The notes beneath the pieces were generated by a model. The model made no database searches. It saw nothing but the letters and a program-made list of their open reading frames with translations, and had not been told where the DNA came from. Position numbers and translations under genes: made by a program. From SFTJ01 sp051871515 (lineage in GTDB: Bacteria > Bacteroidota > Bacteroidia > Bacteroidales > Muribaculaceae): a stretch of DNA of 7,938 bases. Below are positions 1-6,852 of this stretch, one piece after another (the first letter of the stretch is position 1; each line of letters begins with the position of its first letter). The stretch lies in assembly GCA_051871515.1 (NCBI GenBank), contig JBJECY010000086.1:1-7938 (forward strand), given 5' to 3'.

Positions 1-54
<54 letters not shown>

Positions 55-103
55 GTTTTTGGGTGATGAGTGATTTTGTCAGCTCATTTCCCGATTGCGA
101 GTG

Positions 104-135
104 CAAAGTTACTACACTCTGCCGAATTATGCAAA
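104..135 (-). promoter_or_regulatory. Bacteroidetes-type promoter for tRNA-Gly
   Basis: On the minus strand, TTTG (135-132) is followed after 20 nt by TAACTTTG (111-104) and then C. This matches the known Bacteroidetes sigma-ABfr consensus of a -33 TTTG and a -7 TAnnTTTG. Transcription would start around 96-99, giving a leader of about 45 nt before the mature tRNA 5' end at 54. The promoter lies in the spacer after the folE stop, where I see no convincing terminator, so read-through from folE is possible. Confidence 0.75.
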
Positions 136-230
136 CTTTTAAACAACTTTTTTTGAAAAATTTGCCATTTAATTTTCGCCTGACGACACACCCAAAAGCT
201 AAAAGGCAATCACTCAAAGTGTTGCGCTCG

Positions 231-809
231 TCACTTTATCATTCTGAAGAACTCTTCACGGAGTGCAGCATCCTCAAATGCGCCTCGGTATTCAAGCGTG
301 AGGGTGTTGGCTCCTTGTTTCTCAACGCCGCGCATCTTCATGCACATGTGCCCTGCTGAACATGCCACAATCACGCCTTTCGACGAGAGGCTGTTGTAGA
401 GCGCATCGCAGATTTCGGCGGTGAGCCGCTCCTGCACTTGCAGACGATGGGCAAAGGCATCAACCACCCTTGCCAGCTTGCTAAGACCCACCATAGTGCC
501 ATCGGGGATATATCCCACCGATACGGTACCATAAAACGGCAGTATGTGATGCTCGCACAGCGAATAAAACTCAATGTCTTTAACCACCACCACTTTTGAG
601 CCTGAATATTCAAAGAGAGCCTGATTGATGTAGTCCTCGGCTCGTTCGTCATATCCTCGTGTGATGTCAACAAGCGCCTTAGCTGCACGCATAGGCGTTT
701 TGCGCAGCCCCTCGCGCTGAGGGTCTTCGCCTATTAGTCGCAATATCTCTCGGTAGTGCTCGGCAATCTGCTCCACTACCTGCTGCTTATCTTGATTGTT
801 ATTTAACAT
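231..809 (-). CDS. folE: GTP cyclohydrolase I (FolE)
   Basis: Catalyses GTP to 7,8-dihydroneopterin triphosphate plus formate, the first step of tetrahydrofolate synthesis (the product can also feed queuosine synthesis); cytosolic. The 192-residue product has the type I fold signature. The zinc ligands are visible as Cys85 and His88 in SLCEHH and Cys156 in HMCMKMRG. The conserved blocks GLSKLARVV (about 108-116) and QVQERLT (124-130) are present. I chose ATG at 809-807 because AAGGAAACAGGT just upstream gives a plausible ribosome site and the N-terminus then fits the family. The frame stays open to a TTG at 872, which would add 21 non-conserved residues. It is the last gene of the DoxX-tpiA-SPOR-folE cluster, 59 nt after the SPOR gene. 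Confidence 0.96.
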   Translation of the reverse strand: MLNNNQDKQQVVEQIAEHYREILRLIGEDPQREGLRKTPMRAAKALVDITRGYDERAEDYINQALFEYSGSKVVVVKDIEFYSLCEHHILPFYGTVSVGYIPDGTMVGLSKLARVVDAFAHRLQVQERLTAEICDALYNSLSSKGVIVACSAGHMCMKMRGVEKQGANTLTLEYRGAFEDAALREEFFRMIK

Positions 810-868
810 ACCTGTTTCCTTGCGTATTGGGATTGTGTGTGCGCGGCGGCATTGCTTGCCTCCGTGCA

Positions 869-1336
869 TCAATTGATGCGGTCAACCACAATGGTCATCT
901 CCCTCGCATAGGCAGGGAACGCCTTTTTAAGTTGCTGCAACATATCGTTGGCCTCGTCACGGGTGCGGAAGTCACCCACTCTGAGCCGCCACGACGGCGC
1001 CTTATATCCCATATAAGGACGCATCTGCGGAAATCGTGAAATGATGTTGCGTTCTCTCACCTGCGCATCACGCTTTGCAGTGGCACTGCTGCCCGAGAAC
1101 ACTTGTATGCGGTAACCCACGTTGCTTTGCGTAGCCTTGCGAGGCGCGCCGTTGGTTGGGTCGCCGTTTTCGGGTTTTAATCTTTCAATCAATTGGTCGG
1201 GAGCTATCACGGTCACCTGTCCTCCGGTGTTCTTATTCAAATGGTCAACAATGTTAACATCGGTCAACAACTCAGCATAGCAAAAGCATCCAAATGCCAA
1301 TGCCAGCATCACAGCAGCAACAACAAATCTTCTCAT
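869..1336 (-). CDS. Small exported SPOR-domain protein
   Basis: 155 residues. An N-terminal hydrophobic stretch (about 4-21, MRRF then an Ala/Val/Leu-rich run ending CYA) looks like a signal peptide. A low-complexity linker (about 55-72) follows, and then a SPOR domain at about 74-152 starting GYRIQVFSGS and including WRLRVGDFRTRDEAN. SPOR domains bind denuded glycan strands of septal peptidoglycan, so a periplasmic cell-envelope role is likely; the exact role is unknown. Cysteines at 17 and 19 do not form a good lipobox, so I favour signal peptidase I processing. I prefer ATG at 1336; an in-frame TTG at 1342 is less likely. From memory, a SPOR gene between tpiA and folE recurs in Bacteroidales. 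Confidence 0.88.
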   Translation of the reverse strand: MRRFVVAAVMLALAFGCFCYAELLTDVNIVDHLNKNTGGQVTVIAPDQLIERLKPENGDPTNGAPRKATQSNVGYRIQVFSGSSATAKRDAQVRERNIISRFPQMRPYMGYKAPSWRLRVGDFRTRDEANDMLQQLKKAFPAYAREMTIVVDRIN

Positions 1337-1607
1337 AACCAATATAATAGAAAAATCATTAATTAATTGATAAATGTCTCAGTTCTCATGAATGGTGCCA
1401 AAGCGCACCAAGTGATTCACTGCGCTCATGCGCAAGCCACACTCACAGCAGCCCCACCATCACCGGCAACACGCAGGATGCCGCATGATGCAGCCGCCCA
1501 GGCACGGCTCTCATCTTCACGAGATTAATAATAAAACACAATTAGCCACAGGGCACAAACCCGTGCGGTGGCCCTGCGACTATGTGTGTATCAATCAACG
1601 GTTTTGC
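1337..1607. other. 271-nt intergenic spacer with hairpins, no convincing gene
   Basis: The gap between tpiA and the SPOR gene is long for this cluster. On the minus strand it holds, in order, a two-part hairpin (1545-1572), a GC-rich stretch, a hairpin with arms TGCGC/GCGCA around ATGA (1421-1434), and a weaker one of GGTGC/GCACC type near 1395-1410. An AT-rich stretch then leads into the SPOR start. I find no complete TTTG/TAnnTTTG promoter here. The only minus-strand ORF I noticed is 23 codons (1443-1514) and has no support. Confidence 0.5.
1531..1572 (-). terminator. Possible weak terminator or attenuator after tpiA
   Basis: About 35 nt past the tpiA stop, the minus strand can form GCCAC/GTGGC closed around GCAC/GTGC with loop GGGTTT. 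TAATTGTGTTTTAT follows. The T-tract is interrupted and the stem is imperfect, so this could cause partial termination and lower expression of the SPOR gene and folE. CAGGGC/GCCCTG pairing is an alternative fold of the same region. Confidence 0.3.
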
Positions 1608-2360
1608 TTAAAAAGCAGTAACGATGCCCATAAACGAAGCTGCATCAAGGCTTGCTCCGCCAATCAAGCCACCGTCAACGTCGGGCTTCTCAAACAATTC
1701 CTTAGCGTTGCTTGGCTTGCAGCTACCGCCATAAAGGATGGTGGTGTCGTCAGCCACTTGCTTGCCATACTTGTCAGCAATCAGGCCACGGATGAACGCG
1801 TGGATTTCTTGAGCTTGGTCAGCAGTTGCAGTCTTGCCGGTACCAATTGCCCAAACTGGCTCATAAGCCAAAACAATCTTGCCAAATTCTTCGGCGCTGA
1901 GTTCAAAGAGAGAATCCTCAATTTGAGCCTTGATAACGTCAAAGTAAGTGCCGTTTTCGCGTTGTTCAAGCACCTCGCCAATGCAGAAGATTGGACGCAA
2001 GCCGTTGGCCAATGCCAAGCCTACCTTTTCTTTGAGGATGGCAGCAGTCTCGCCGTAGTATTGACGACGCTCTGAGTGACCAAGAATAACATAAGTGGCA
2101 CCTGTTGAAGCCACCATGGCAGCAGAAACCTCGCCGGTGTAAGCACCCTTAGCCTTGTCAGCACAGTTCTCAGCGCTCAAGCCAAGCTTTTCGCCAATAA
2201 CTGCCTTAACGGCTGTAAGATGAGTGAAAGGTACGCCAATCACAACATCACACTTTGGAGTGATGCCCTCGAGTGCTGCATTCACTTCACTTGCCAATTT
2301 CACGCCTTCTGGCACTGTAGTATTCATCTTCCAGTTGCCAGCAACAATATTCTTTCTCAT
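1608..2360 (-). CDS. tpiA: Triosephosphate isomerase
   Basis: Interconverts dihydroxyacetone phosphate and glyceraldehyde 3-phosphate in glycolysis and gluconeogenesis; a cytosolic TIM barrel. The 250-residue length is normal for the family. Catalytic residues sit where expected: Lys11 in GNWKMN, His95 in ILGHSERR and Glu167 in AYEPVWAIGTGKTA (flexible loop 6 follows). The phosphate-binding motifs YGGSCKPSNA (about 210-219) and GGLIGGASL (about 230-238) are intact. The ATG at 2360 is preceded by ATTATAACACA rather than a Shine-Dalgarno sequence; the TonB receptor gene starts behind nearly the same string. It lies 42 nt after the DoxX-like gene and is probably cotranscribed with it. Confidence 0.98.
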   Translation of the reverse strand: MRKNIVAGNWKMNTTVPEGVKLASEVNAALEGITPKCDVVIGVPFTHLTAVKAVIGEKLGLSAENCADKAKGAYTGEVSAAMVASTGATYVILGHSERRQYYGETAAILKEKVGLALANGLRPIFCIGEVLEQRENGTYFDVIKAQIEDSLFELSAEEFGKIVLAYEPVWAIGTGKTATADQAQEIHAFIRGLIADKYGKQVADDTTILYGGSCKPSNAKELFEKPDVDGGLIGGASLDAASFMGIVTAF

Positions 2361-2402
2361 TGTGTTATAATATAATTAATTATAGTGTTATATTGTTTTT
2401 TG

Positions 2403-3743
2403 TTAATTATTATCAGTTTCACTGTCTTTGCTTTGCAAAGTTACGTCTTTTTTGCCATTCTTTCTTATCCTTTTGATGGTAAATTTCACCACAGAGTGTA
2501 TTCTGTTGATAAACAACAGGAAAATCATGAGGTAAATATAGCCGTAACCCAGCATTTTGAGCATACGGGTGGCATTGAAGTCGGCCCCCACTTTCTCAAG
2601 GTCGGCGCTTTCATCTTGCAAGGCTTCGCTCGAGATTGAGCGCAACGTGCGTTTCCACTTTATCACGCCATCTTTAAGGTAAACCACCGCAGGATTGCCG
2701 CGCACCAGCATCTTCATGTCGGTGTCATCAACCTCATAGATGGGATATTGCGCCATCGAGAGGTCGTTCCACTCCTCAACCTGTTTGCTATTGCCGCTTG
2801 TGACGCCAAAGGTCATAACGCCGCGTTTCTCGGCAAACTCATTAAGCTCGTTGATGAGATAGGTGTATGACACGCTGATGTCGTCAAAATCGGGGAACGT
2901 GAAGATGAGCTGCTCTTTTGCCGGGTCAAGCAGTTCGGCGGTGCGGTCAAAACCGCTATCATAGATGCTAAGATATTGCACCGCAGGCTCCTGTGAGCCG
3001 CCGTCTTTTACTCGACGGTCAACGTATTCCCACGTGTCATCGGGCAAGCTATCAATCATAAACTCTCGCTCAACGCCGTTTTTGCTATAAATAAACACAA
3101 ACTGGTTGCCGTCGTCTTCGTCCTCCTGCGAGATGCTTGGACCGCTGTAAAGGCTTGTGCCAATCTTGAATGGGCGGAAATCAGCAAGCGGCTGCACAAC
3201 ATATCCAAAATATTCAAGCGCAAGAACCAGCATCACCGATGCTGCCCACACCACCCATTGCACGCCAAAGCCATAGAGGTTTTTCACCCGGGCATTGTAG
3301 CGGCACAGCAACACGGCGGCAGCAAGCAGCAGCACGTTTTTACCAAAGGTGGCCCAATTGCTCAGCACCAGCACATCGCCAAAGCAGCCACAGTCAACCA
3401 TGCGATTGGTGGCAGCAAGATAGAGCGTCAGCGGCGTCATCACCACCATCATAGCCATCAGCAGCACCACTGTGGTGCGGCGATAAATGCCCGACAGCAG
3501 AAACACGCCAATAAGAAACTCCACCACAGGCAACGCAAACGCCCCGAATATCACCAAAGGCTCAAGCATGTCAACGCCCAATATGCCAACATAGTCGGCA
3601 AGCTTATACACCGTGCCCCAGGGGTCGATGGCCTTGGCTATGCCCGACAGCACAAACACCGCGCCAACAAACAGGCGCAGCACCCACACCATCGCCACAA
3701 TGCACTTTGCGGCATCAACATGTTTAAACAATTTGCATGTCAT
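2403..3743 (-). CDS. DoxX/MauE-like membrane protein with thioredoxin-like C-terminal domain
   Basis: 446 residues. The N-terminal half carries about five hydrophobic segments (about 16-36, 62-86, 90-112, 128-148, 160-182). It includes the DoxX-type sequence LSGIAKAIDPWGT (32-44) and VDCGCFGD (116-123), a cysteine pair common in MauE/DoxX-like quinone-linked redox proteins. Residues about 277-370 look like a thioredoxin fold: RGNPAVVYLKDG (348-359) matches the cis-proline loop, but the CxxC site is absent. A further hydrophobic segment (about 400-413) precedes a basic tail. It probably belongs to the Bacteroidetes BT_3928-like family; the substrate is unknown. It is first in the cluster with tpiA, SPOR and folE. 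ATG at 3743 gives a longer N-terminus; Met18 (3692) is an alternative start closer to the DoxX core. Confidence 0.88.
   Translation of the reverse strand: MTCKLFKHVDAAKCIVAMVWVLRLFVGAVFVLSGIAKAIDPWGTVYKLADYVGILGVDMLEPLVIFGAFALPVVEFLIGVFLLSGIYRRTTVVLLMAMMVVMTPLTLYLAATNRMVDCGCFGDVLVLSNWATFGKNVLLLAAAVLLCRYNARVKNLYGFGVQWVVWAASVMLVLALEYFGYVVQPLADFRPFKIGTSLYSGPSISQEDEDDGNQFVFIYSKNGVEREFMIDSLPDDTWEYVDRRVKDGGSQEPAVQYLSIYDSGFDRTAELLDPAKEQLIFTFPDFDDISVSYTYLINELNEFAEKRGVMTFGVTSGNSKQVEEWNDLSMAQYPIYEVDDTDMKMLVRGNPAVVYLKDGVIKWKRTLRSISSEALQDESADLEKVGADFNATRMLKMLGYGYIYLMIFLLFINRIHSVVKFTIKRIRKNGKKDVTLQSKDSETDNN
2435..2443 (-). promoter_or_regulatory. Possible internal -7 element ahead of tpiA
   Basis: TAACTTTGC on the minus strand fits the Bacteroidetes -7 box and lies about 75 nt upstream of the tpiA start, inside the 3' end of the DoxX-like gene. 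I find no TTTG at the matching -33 position, so this is at best a weak secondary promoter. Confidence 0.3.
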
Positions 3744-3930
3744 GTCAAATCTATATCGCTATTTCTCTTTTTCTATTTTTAATCTACGTCATTAAACGCG
3801 AGATGACCTCTATCACCATCGCCGCGTGCACTCTCGCCGCCCTTGAGCCTCACACCGCACACAATCGGAGCAAACGCCCCACACTGGCGCAATGTTGCAG
3901 CTGGTAGCCGGCAAGCTGTTCATCTAAAGG

Positions 3931-3962
3931 CAAAGATAATCACATTTTGGCTATTTCACAAA
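3931..3962 (-). promoter_or_regulatory. Bacteroidetes-type promoter for the DoxX-tpiA-SPOR-folE cluster
   Basis: TTTG (3962-3959) is followed after 20 nt by TATCTTTG (3938-3931) and then C, a full match to TTTG/TAnnTTTG. The start site would be near 3924-3926, leaving about a 180-nt leader before the DoxX-like start at 3743. I see no recognisable riboswitch or other gene in that leader. The -33 box lies inside the T-tract of the terminator just upstream. Confidence 0.75.
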
Positions 3963-4005
3963 TAAAACAAAGCGATGAGTCGGCAACGCTGCGCCAACCC
4001 ATCGC
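3957..4005 (-). terminator. Strong intrinsic terminator
   Basis: On the minus strand, GCGATGGGTTGGC (4005-3993) pairs along all 13 positions, with two G-U pairs, with GCCGACTCATCGC (3984-3972) around an 8-nt loop. TTTGTTTTATTTG follows directly. This is the best terminator in the window. It ends the RNA unit that starts near 4217 and would also catch read-through from the TonB/HMA operon. Confidence 0.85.
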
Positions 4006-4217
4006 TCTTATAAGGATACCACACCAAAGGGATGTGATGAAACTCCGAAAAAACAGGATTTGAGAGCATCCACCGCTTTGTAATCCGCCTGGTCGCGAAG
4101 ACACCTTTTCAGGTTGGGGCCCGCCATTGCAGTGAACACTGGCCTCGGCATTTCATAATAAAATTGAAGAGTATCCCAATCAGCTTTGATGTGGTAATTT
4201 TTTCAATGACCTTTTTC
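3957..4217 (-). ncRNA. Candidate standalone structured RNA (family unknown; 6S RNA possible)
   Basis: A complete promoter (4223-4254) and strong terminator (3957-4005) bracket a unit of about 260 nt with no recognisable protein gene. Positions 4196-4184 (TACCACATCAAAG) pair with 4029-4017 (CTTTGGTGTGGTA): 13 bp with one G-U, closing a domain of about 180 nt. Inside, GGGAT/ATCCC and ACTC/GAGT can extend the closing stem, and smaller hairpins form, such as ACCT-GAAA-AGGT. A long hairpin-like RNA of this size with its own promoter fits 6S RNA, which sequesters RNA polymerase. Short strings (GTTCACTGCAATGGCGGGCC and GGATTACA) faintly resemble parts of E. coli 6S, but I cannot confirm this. A 47-codon ORF (4008-4151) overlaps it. 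Ends are estimated. Confidence 0.6.
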
Positions 4218-4222
4218 TACTA

Positions 4223-4254
4223 CAAATTTAAATATTACTTATAGATTACACAAA
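4223..4254 (-). promoter_or_regulatory. Bacteroidetes-type promoter for the candidate RNA
   Basis: TTTG (4254-4251) is followed after 20 nt by TAAATTTG (4230-4223) and then T, a full consensus match. The predicted start near 4215-4218 is about 20 nt before the RNA's closing stem. The surrounding 4200-4270 is very AT-rich. It lies about 60 nt past the stop of the HMA gene, where a T7 run (4264-4270) without a good hairpin might give weak termination. Confidence 0.75.
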
Positions 4255-4312
4255 TGTTTTGGCAAAAAAATAATCACGCCACACAGCTCCACAGCTCATT
4301 TCAGAGCCATAA

Positions 4313-4606
4313 TCACTTCTTCTGCTTTATCTCGTAGCCAATTTTGCCAAAGGCTTTCACAAAATCTTCGTAGCTGGTCTGGCTGTTGTTGTACACGATG
4401 GTGACCTTTTGCTGAGCCACTGATGTCTCAATCTTTTTGACGCCCTTCACAAAGCGGATATTCTTCTTTATCTTGGCCTCACACCCCGAGCAATGCATTT
4501 GCGGATTGGTGGTGACCACAAGAGTGTCAAGGCTTTGCTTCACCGACTTGGCGTTCACGCCCAAGCAGCACACGGCTGCCAATGCCAATGATAAAATCTT
4601 TTTCAT
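4313..4606 (-). CDS. Exported heavy-metal-associated (HMA) domain protein
   Basis: 97 residues. A signal peptide spans about 1-19 (MKKILSLALAA then CCLGVNA). An HMA ferredoxin-like fold follows at about 28-95. The metal site is MHCSGC with Cys39 and Cys42; FVKGVKKIETS (52-62) and FGKIGYEI (86-93) are usual HMA blocks. Such domains bind Cu(I) or other soft metals and pass them to partner proteins; export makes it a periplasmic or surface metallochaperone (MerP/CopZ-like). It lies 36 nt downstream of the TonB receptor and is probably cotranscribed, so it likely handles the metal imported or sensed there. The metal cannot be read from the sequence; copper is the first guess. Confidence 0.92.
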   Translation of the reverse strand: MKKILSLALAAVCCLGVNAKSVKQSLDTLVVTTNPQMHCSGCEAKIKKNIRFVKGVKKIETSVAQQKVTIVYNNSQTSYEDFVKAFGKIGYEIKQKK

Positions 4607-4642
4607 ATTTCTACTTATTATTTTTAGTGTTTATGTTATTTA

Positions 4643-6643
4643 TTAAAATCGTTCAAACTTAATCCTGATGCCAACGTAAGCCATAGCGCCATCCATTGGT
4701 CCCCATATCTGTGTGGCATCAAACGAGTTGCTCCACGGATTGGCGGCATTAATCACCGGATTCTTCATCCTGTAGTTGGTAAGGTTCTCTCCGCCAAGAT
4801 ACAGGCTAAACAAGCGAAATTCACGAGTAATCTGCGCCTGAAGTCCAAAATAAGTGGGATAAGCCGTGCCATCGTACATCTCGCCTTTTCCGTTCATCTG
4901 GCCCGTGAGGTCGAACTGCCAAATGTCCATAGCAGTCTTATAGGACAACGTGAGCAAGCCTTTATATCGCGACGTGAGCGGTCGGCGGCGCAGCACGCCA
5001 TCGTAGGTTGAGCGCTCGTCGTTATAGCGGAAAGCCGCTGTGGCTGACATTCCCTCAAACAGCTCGTAGGTGGCATCGACCTGAAACGTGTGGCTATAAC
5101 TCTTGCCGGCAAGGTTTTCAAACCACACGGTGTTGCTGCCCTTTGCACCGTCAACATTCACTATCAACTGATTGTGAAACTTGGTGTAATAATACTCGGC
5201 ATTAAGTTCAAGGTTGCGCCCTGCCAATGGCATATTTAATGATGCCGAAAGCCCCATGTTCCAAGCTTCTTCTTGGCGCAGATTGCTTTCACTAAAGAAG
5301 GTGCGACCGCTGGCAAGCATCCACACATTCTCGGCAAGCGCATGTGGCGAGCGATAGCCCTTGCCTGCCGATGCTCGCAAGGTAAGTGCCGATGCAGGGC
5401 TATATTTCACATGGATGCGCGGAGTCACAAAGCCGCCATACACGCTCGAGTAGTCCCAACGCAAGCCAGGCATCACCGTGAGTTTATCGCCATGCTTGAA
5501 AGTGTATTGCGCATACACGCCCGAGGTGGTTTCCTTGTCCTCGCCACCGGCAAACGCAATCTTATCACCCGCAAACCGCTCATCGTAGTAGTCATGGTTA
5601 ATGCTGGCTCCCACCGAGATGTTGCCCCACTCGTTAACGTCTCTCTCATACATCAGTTGAGCATATCCGTTACGCTGAGTCACATCGTAGCGCGTTGCGC
5701 CAAACAGGTTGTTTGCCTTGTGCCACGAGCCGTGAAGCATCAGCGCAAGGCTTGAATTATGTCCATCGTCAAACATCAACGCATTTTTCCATTGCCCTTC
5801 AAGGCGGTCAACGTCAAGGTCAACGGTGTAACGTGGCACATCGCCCACGCCATCGTGATGCGTGCTCATGCCACTGAGGCGGCTGTCGTTAAGATAGCGC
5901 ACCATCAATTGACTGATGAAGCCGTCAGAAACATACGCCCAGCGGTGCATCAGGTTGATTTGCCGCAACTTGGGCATATCAATAAATCCATCGTGATTGG
6001 CATCGTGGGTTGATTGGCGGTCCTCGTAGTGCAGCAACAAACTTGTTGACAACAAGTCGTTGATGTGCACACTGCCATCAAGATTGGCTTCAACGCGCAG
6101 CTTCGAGTCGAGATAGGCATTGCCTCTTACGCCGTCGGTTCCCTGAGGTTTAAGAAACTCTATGTTTATTTGTCCTGTGGTGCTTTCATATCCGTTTTTA
6201 ACACTCGCAGCACCTTTGCTCACCTGTATCGACTGCATCCACGGTCCGGGCACATAGCCAAGCGAGAACGGAATACTTGCCCCACGCAGGTTGGGCACAT
6301 TCTCGGTGAGCATTTGCACATACGTGCCTCCCAAACCCAGCAGTTTTATCTGCTTTGCCCCGGTTGCTGCGTCGCTATAACTGACATCAACCGAGGGGTT
6401 GGTGGTGAACGACTCTCCCAGGTTACAGCAGGCAGCGCGCCTCAGCTGCACCTGACCAATCAAGTCGGTATTGCTCACAAGATATTTTGAACGTGTGCCG
6501 TTTGACGCGCTCACCACCACCCCATCAAGCACAATGTTTGTGGAGTCGGGACTCTCAACACCGTTCTGAGCAGCAGCGGCAAATGGCATCACGCCAAGCA
6601 CCAGAAAAACAACCGTGAAACTCAACAAACTCTTATAAGCCAT
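4643..6643 (-). CDS. TonB-dependent outer-membrane receptor, probable metal uptake
   Basis: 666 residues from ATG at 6643, chosen because a clear signal peptide follows (MAYKSLLSF to AAAAQ, about 1-26). The plug domain spans about 38-166, with AACCNLGESF (70-79), TNPSVDV (81-87), IKLLGLGGTYVQ (99-110) and GYESTTGQINIE (151-162). The beta-barrel fills the rest and ends in Phe (RIKFERF), the usual barrel-insertion signal. DANHDGFID (214-222) resembles an EF-hand-like calcium loop. There is no N-terminal carboxypeptidase-like or SusC-type extension, so it is a compact BtuB/FecA-class receptor. Import would be powered by TonB-ExbBD. With the HMA gene behind it, copper or another transition metal or metallophore is the likely cargo. 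The frame stays open for 56 codons upstream (to 6811) without signal-like sequence. Confidence 0.93.
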   Translation of the reverse strand: MAYKSLLSFTVVFLVLGVMPFAAAAQNGVESPDSTNIVLDGVVVSASNGTRSKYLVSNTDLIGQVQLRRAACCNLGESFTTNPSVDVSYSDAATGAKQIKLLGLGGTYVQMLTENVPNLRGASIPFSLGYVPGPWMQSIQVSKGAASVKNGYESTTGQINIEFLKPQGTDGVRGNAYLDSKLRVEANLDGSVHINDLLSTSLLLHYEDRQSTHDANHDGFIDMPKLRQINLMHRWAYVSDGFISQLMVRYLNDSRLSGMSTHHDGVGDVPRYTVDLDVDRLEGQWKNALMFDDGHNSSLALMLHGSWHKANNLFGATRYDVTQRNGYAQLMYERDVNEWGNISVGASINHDYYDERFAGDKIAFAGGEDKETTSGVYAQYTFKHGDKLTVMPGLRWDYSSVYGGFVTPRIHVKYSPASALTLRASAGKGYRSPHALAENVWMLASGRTFFSESNLRQEEAWNMGLSASLNMPLAGRNLELNAEYYYTKFHNQLIVNVDGAKGSNTVWFENLAGKSYSHTFQVDATYELFEGMSATAAFRYNDERSTYDGVLRRRPLTSRYKGLLTLSYKTAMDIWQFDLTGQMNGKGEMYDGTAYPTYFGLQAQITREFRLFSLYLGGENLTNYRMKNPVINAANPWSNSFDATQIWGPMDGAMAYVGIRIKFERF

Positions 6644-6852
6644 AGTGTTATAATAAATATTTTTTCGTGTATAGTTGTTTAATTCCATTCGGCGATTAGT
6701 GTTAAAATGACAACTTTCATTTTTGAGCAGATTGTTTTTCAGTTTTGTGGTCACAACGGGATTCCATTGTAACAGAAAACACAAACGGCAAAAGAAAGTT
6801 CGCTTGCACATAACAACCTAATGAACCATTCGGGTTTAATTCTAAGCCTGTG
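6644..6852 (-). other. Long 5' leader of the TonB receptor operon
   Basis: From the predicted start site near 6845 there are about 200 nt before the receptor ATG. A small hairpin (ATGA/TCAT, about 6707-6720) is visible, and the last 40 nt are very AT-rich, ending ATTATAACACT before ATG. I recognise no riboswitch. A metal-responsive control site could lie here but cannot be identified from the sequence alone. Confidence 0.4.

Noticed and set aside
63..359. 98-codon plus-strand ORF across the tRNA promoter and the 3' end of folE
   Set aside because: It covers a consensus promoter and antisense folE, and resembles no known protein.
810..872. Longer FolE start at TTG 872 or ATG 869
   Set aside because: It overlaps the SPOR gene stop, adds non-conserved residues, and the ATG at 809 has a plausible ribosome site.
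1443..1514. 23-codon minus-strand leader-peptide-like ORF before the SPOR gene
   Set aside because: It is short, lacks amino-acid runs typical of attenuator leaders and has no promoter near it.
1428..2075. 215-codon plus-strand ORF opposite tpiA
   Set aside because: It lies antisense to an unmistakable tpiA and shows no domain; it is a shadow frame.
3258..3782. 174-codon plus-strand ORF rich in His and Gln
   Set aside because: It is antisense to the DoxX-like gene; the composition reflects complementary codons of a membrane protein.
4017..4196. Cobalamin, TPP or other known riboswitch, or SRP RNA
   Set aside because: I could not find their conserved core strings, and the unit ends in its own terminator about 230 nt before the next gene, so it is not a leader.
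5273..6490. Several plus-strand ORFs of 60-160 codons opposite the TonB receptor
   Set aside because: All are shadows of the long receptor gene with no recognisable features.
6644..6811. Upstream extension of the TonB receptor to position 6811
   Set aside because: The extra 56 residues are not signal-like and would put a signal peptide in the middle of the protein; the ATG at 6643 is followed by a normal signal peptide.
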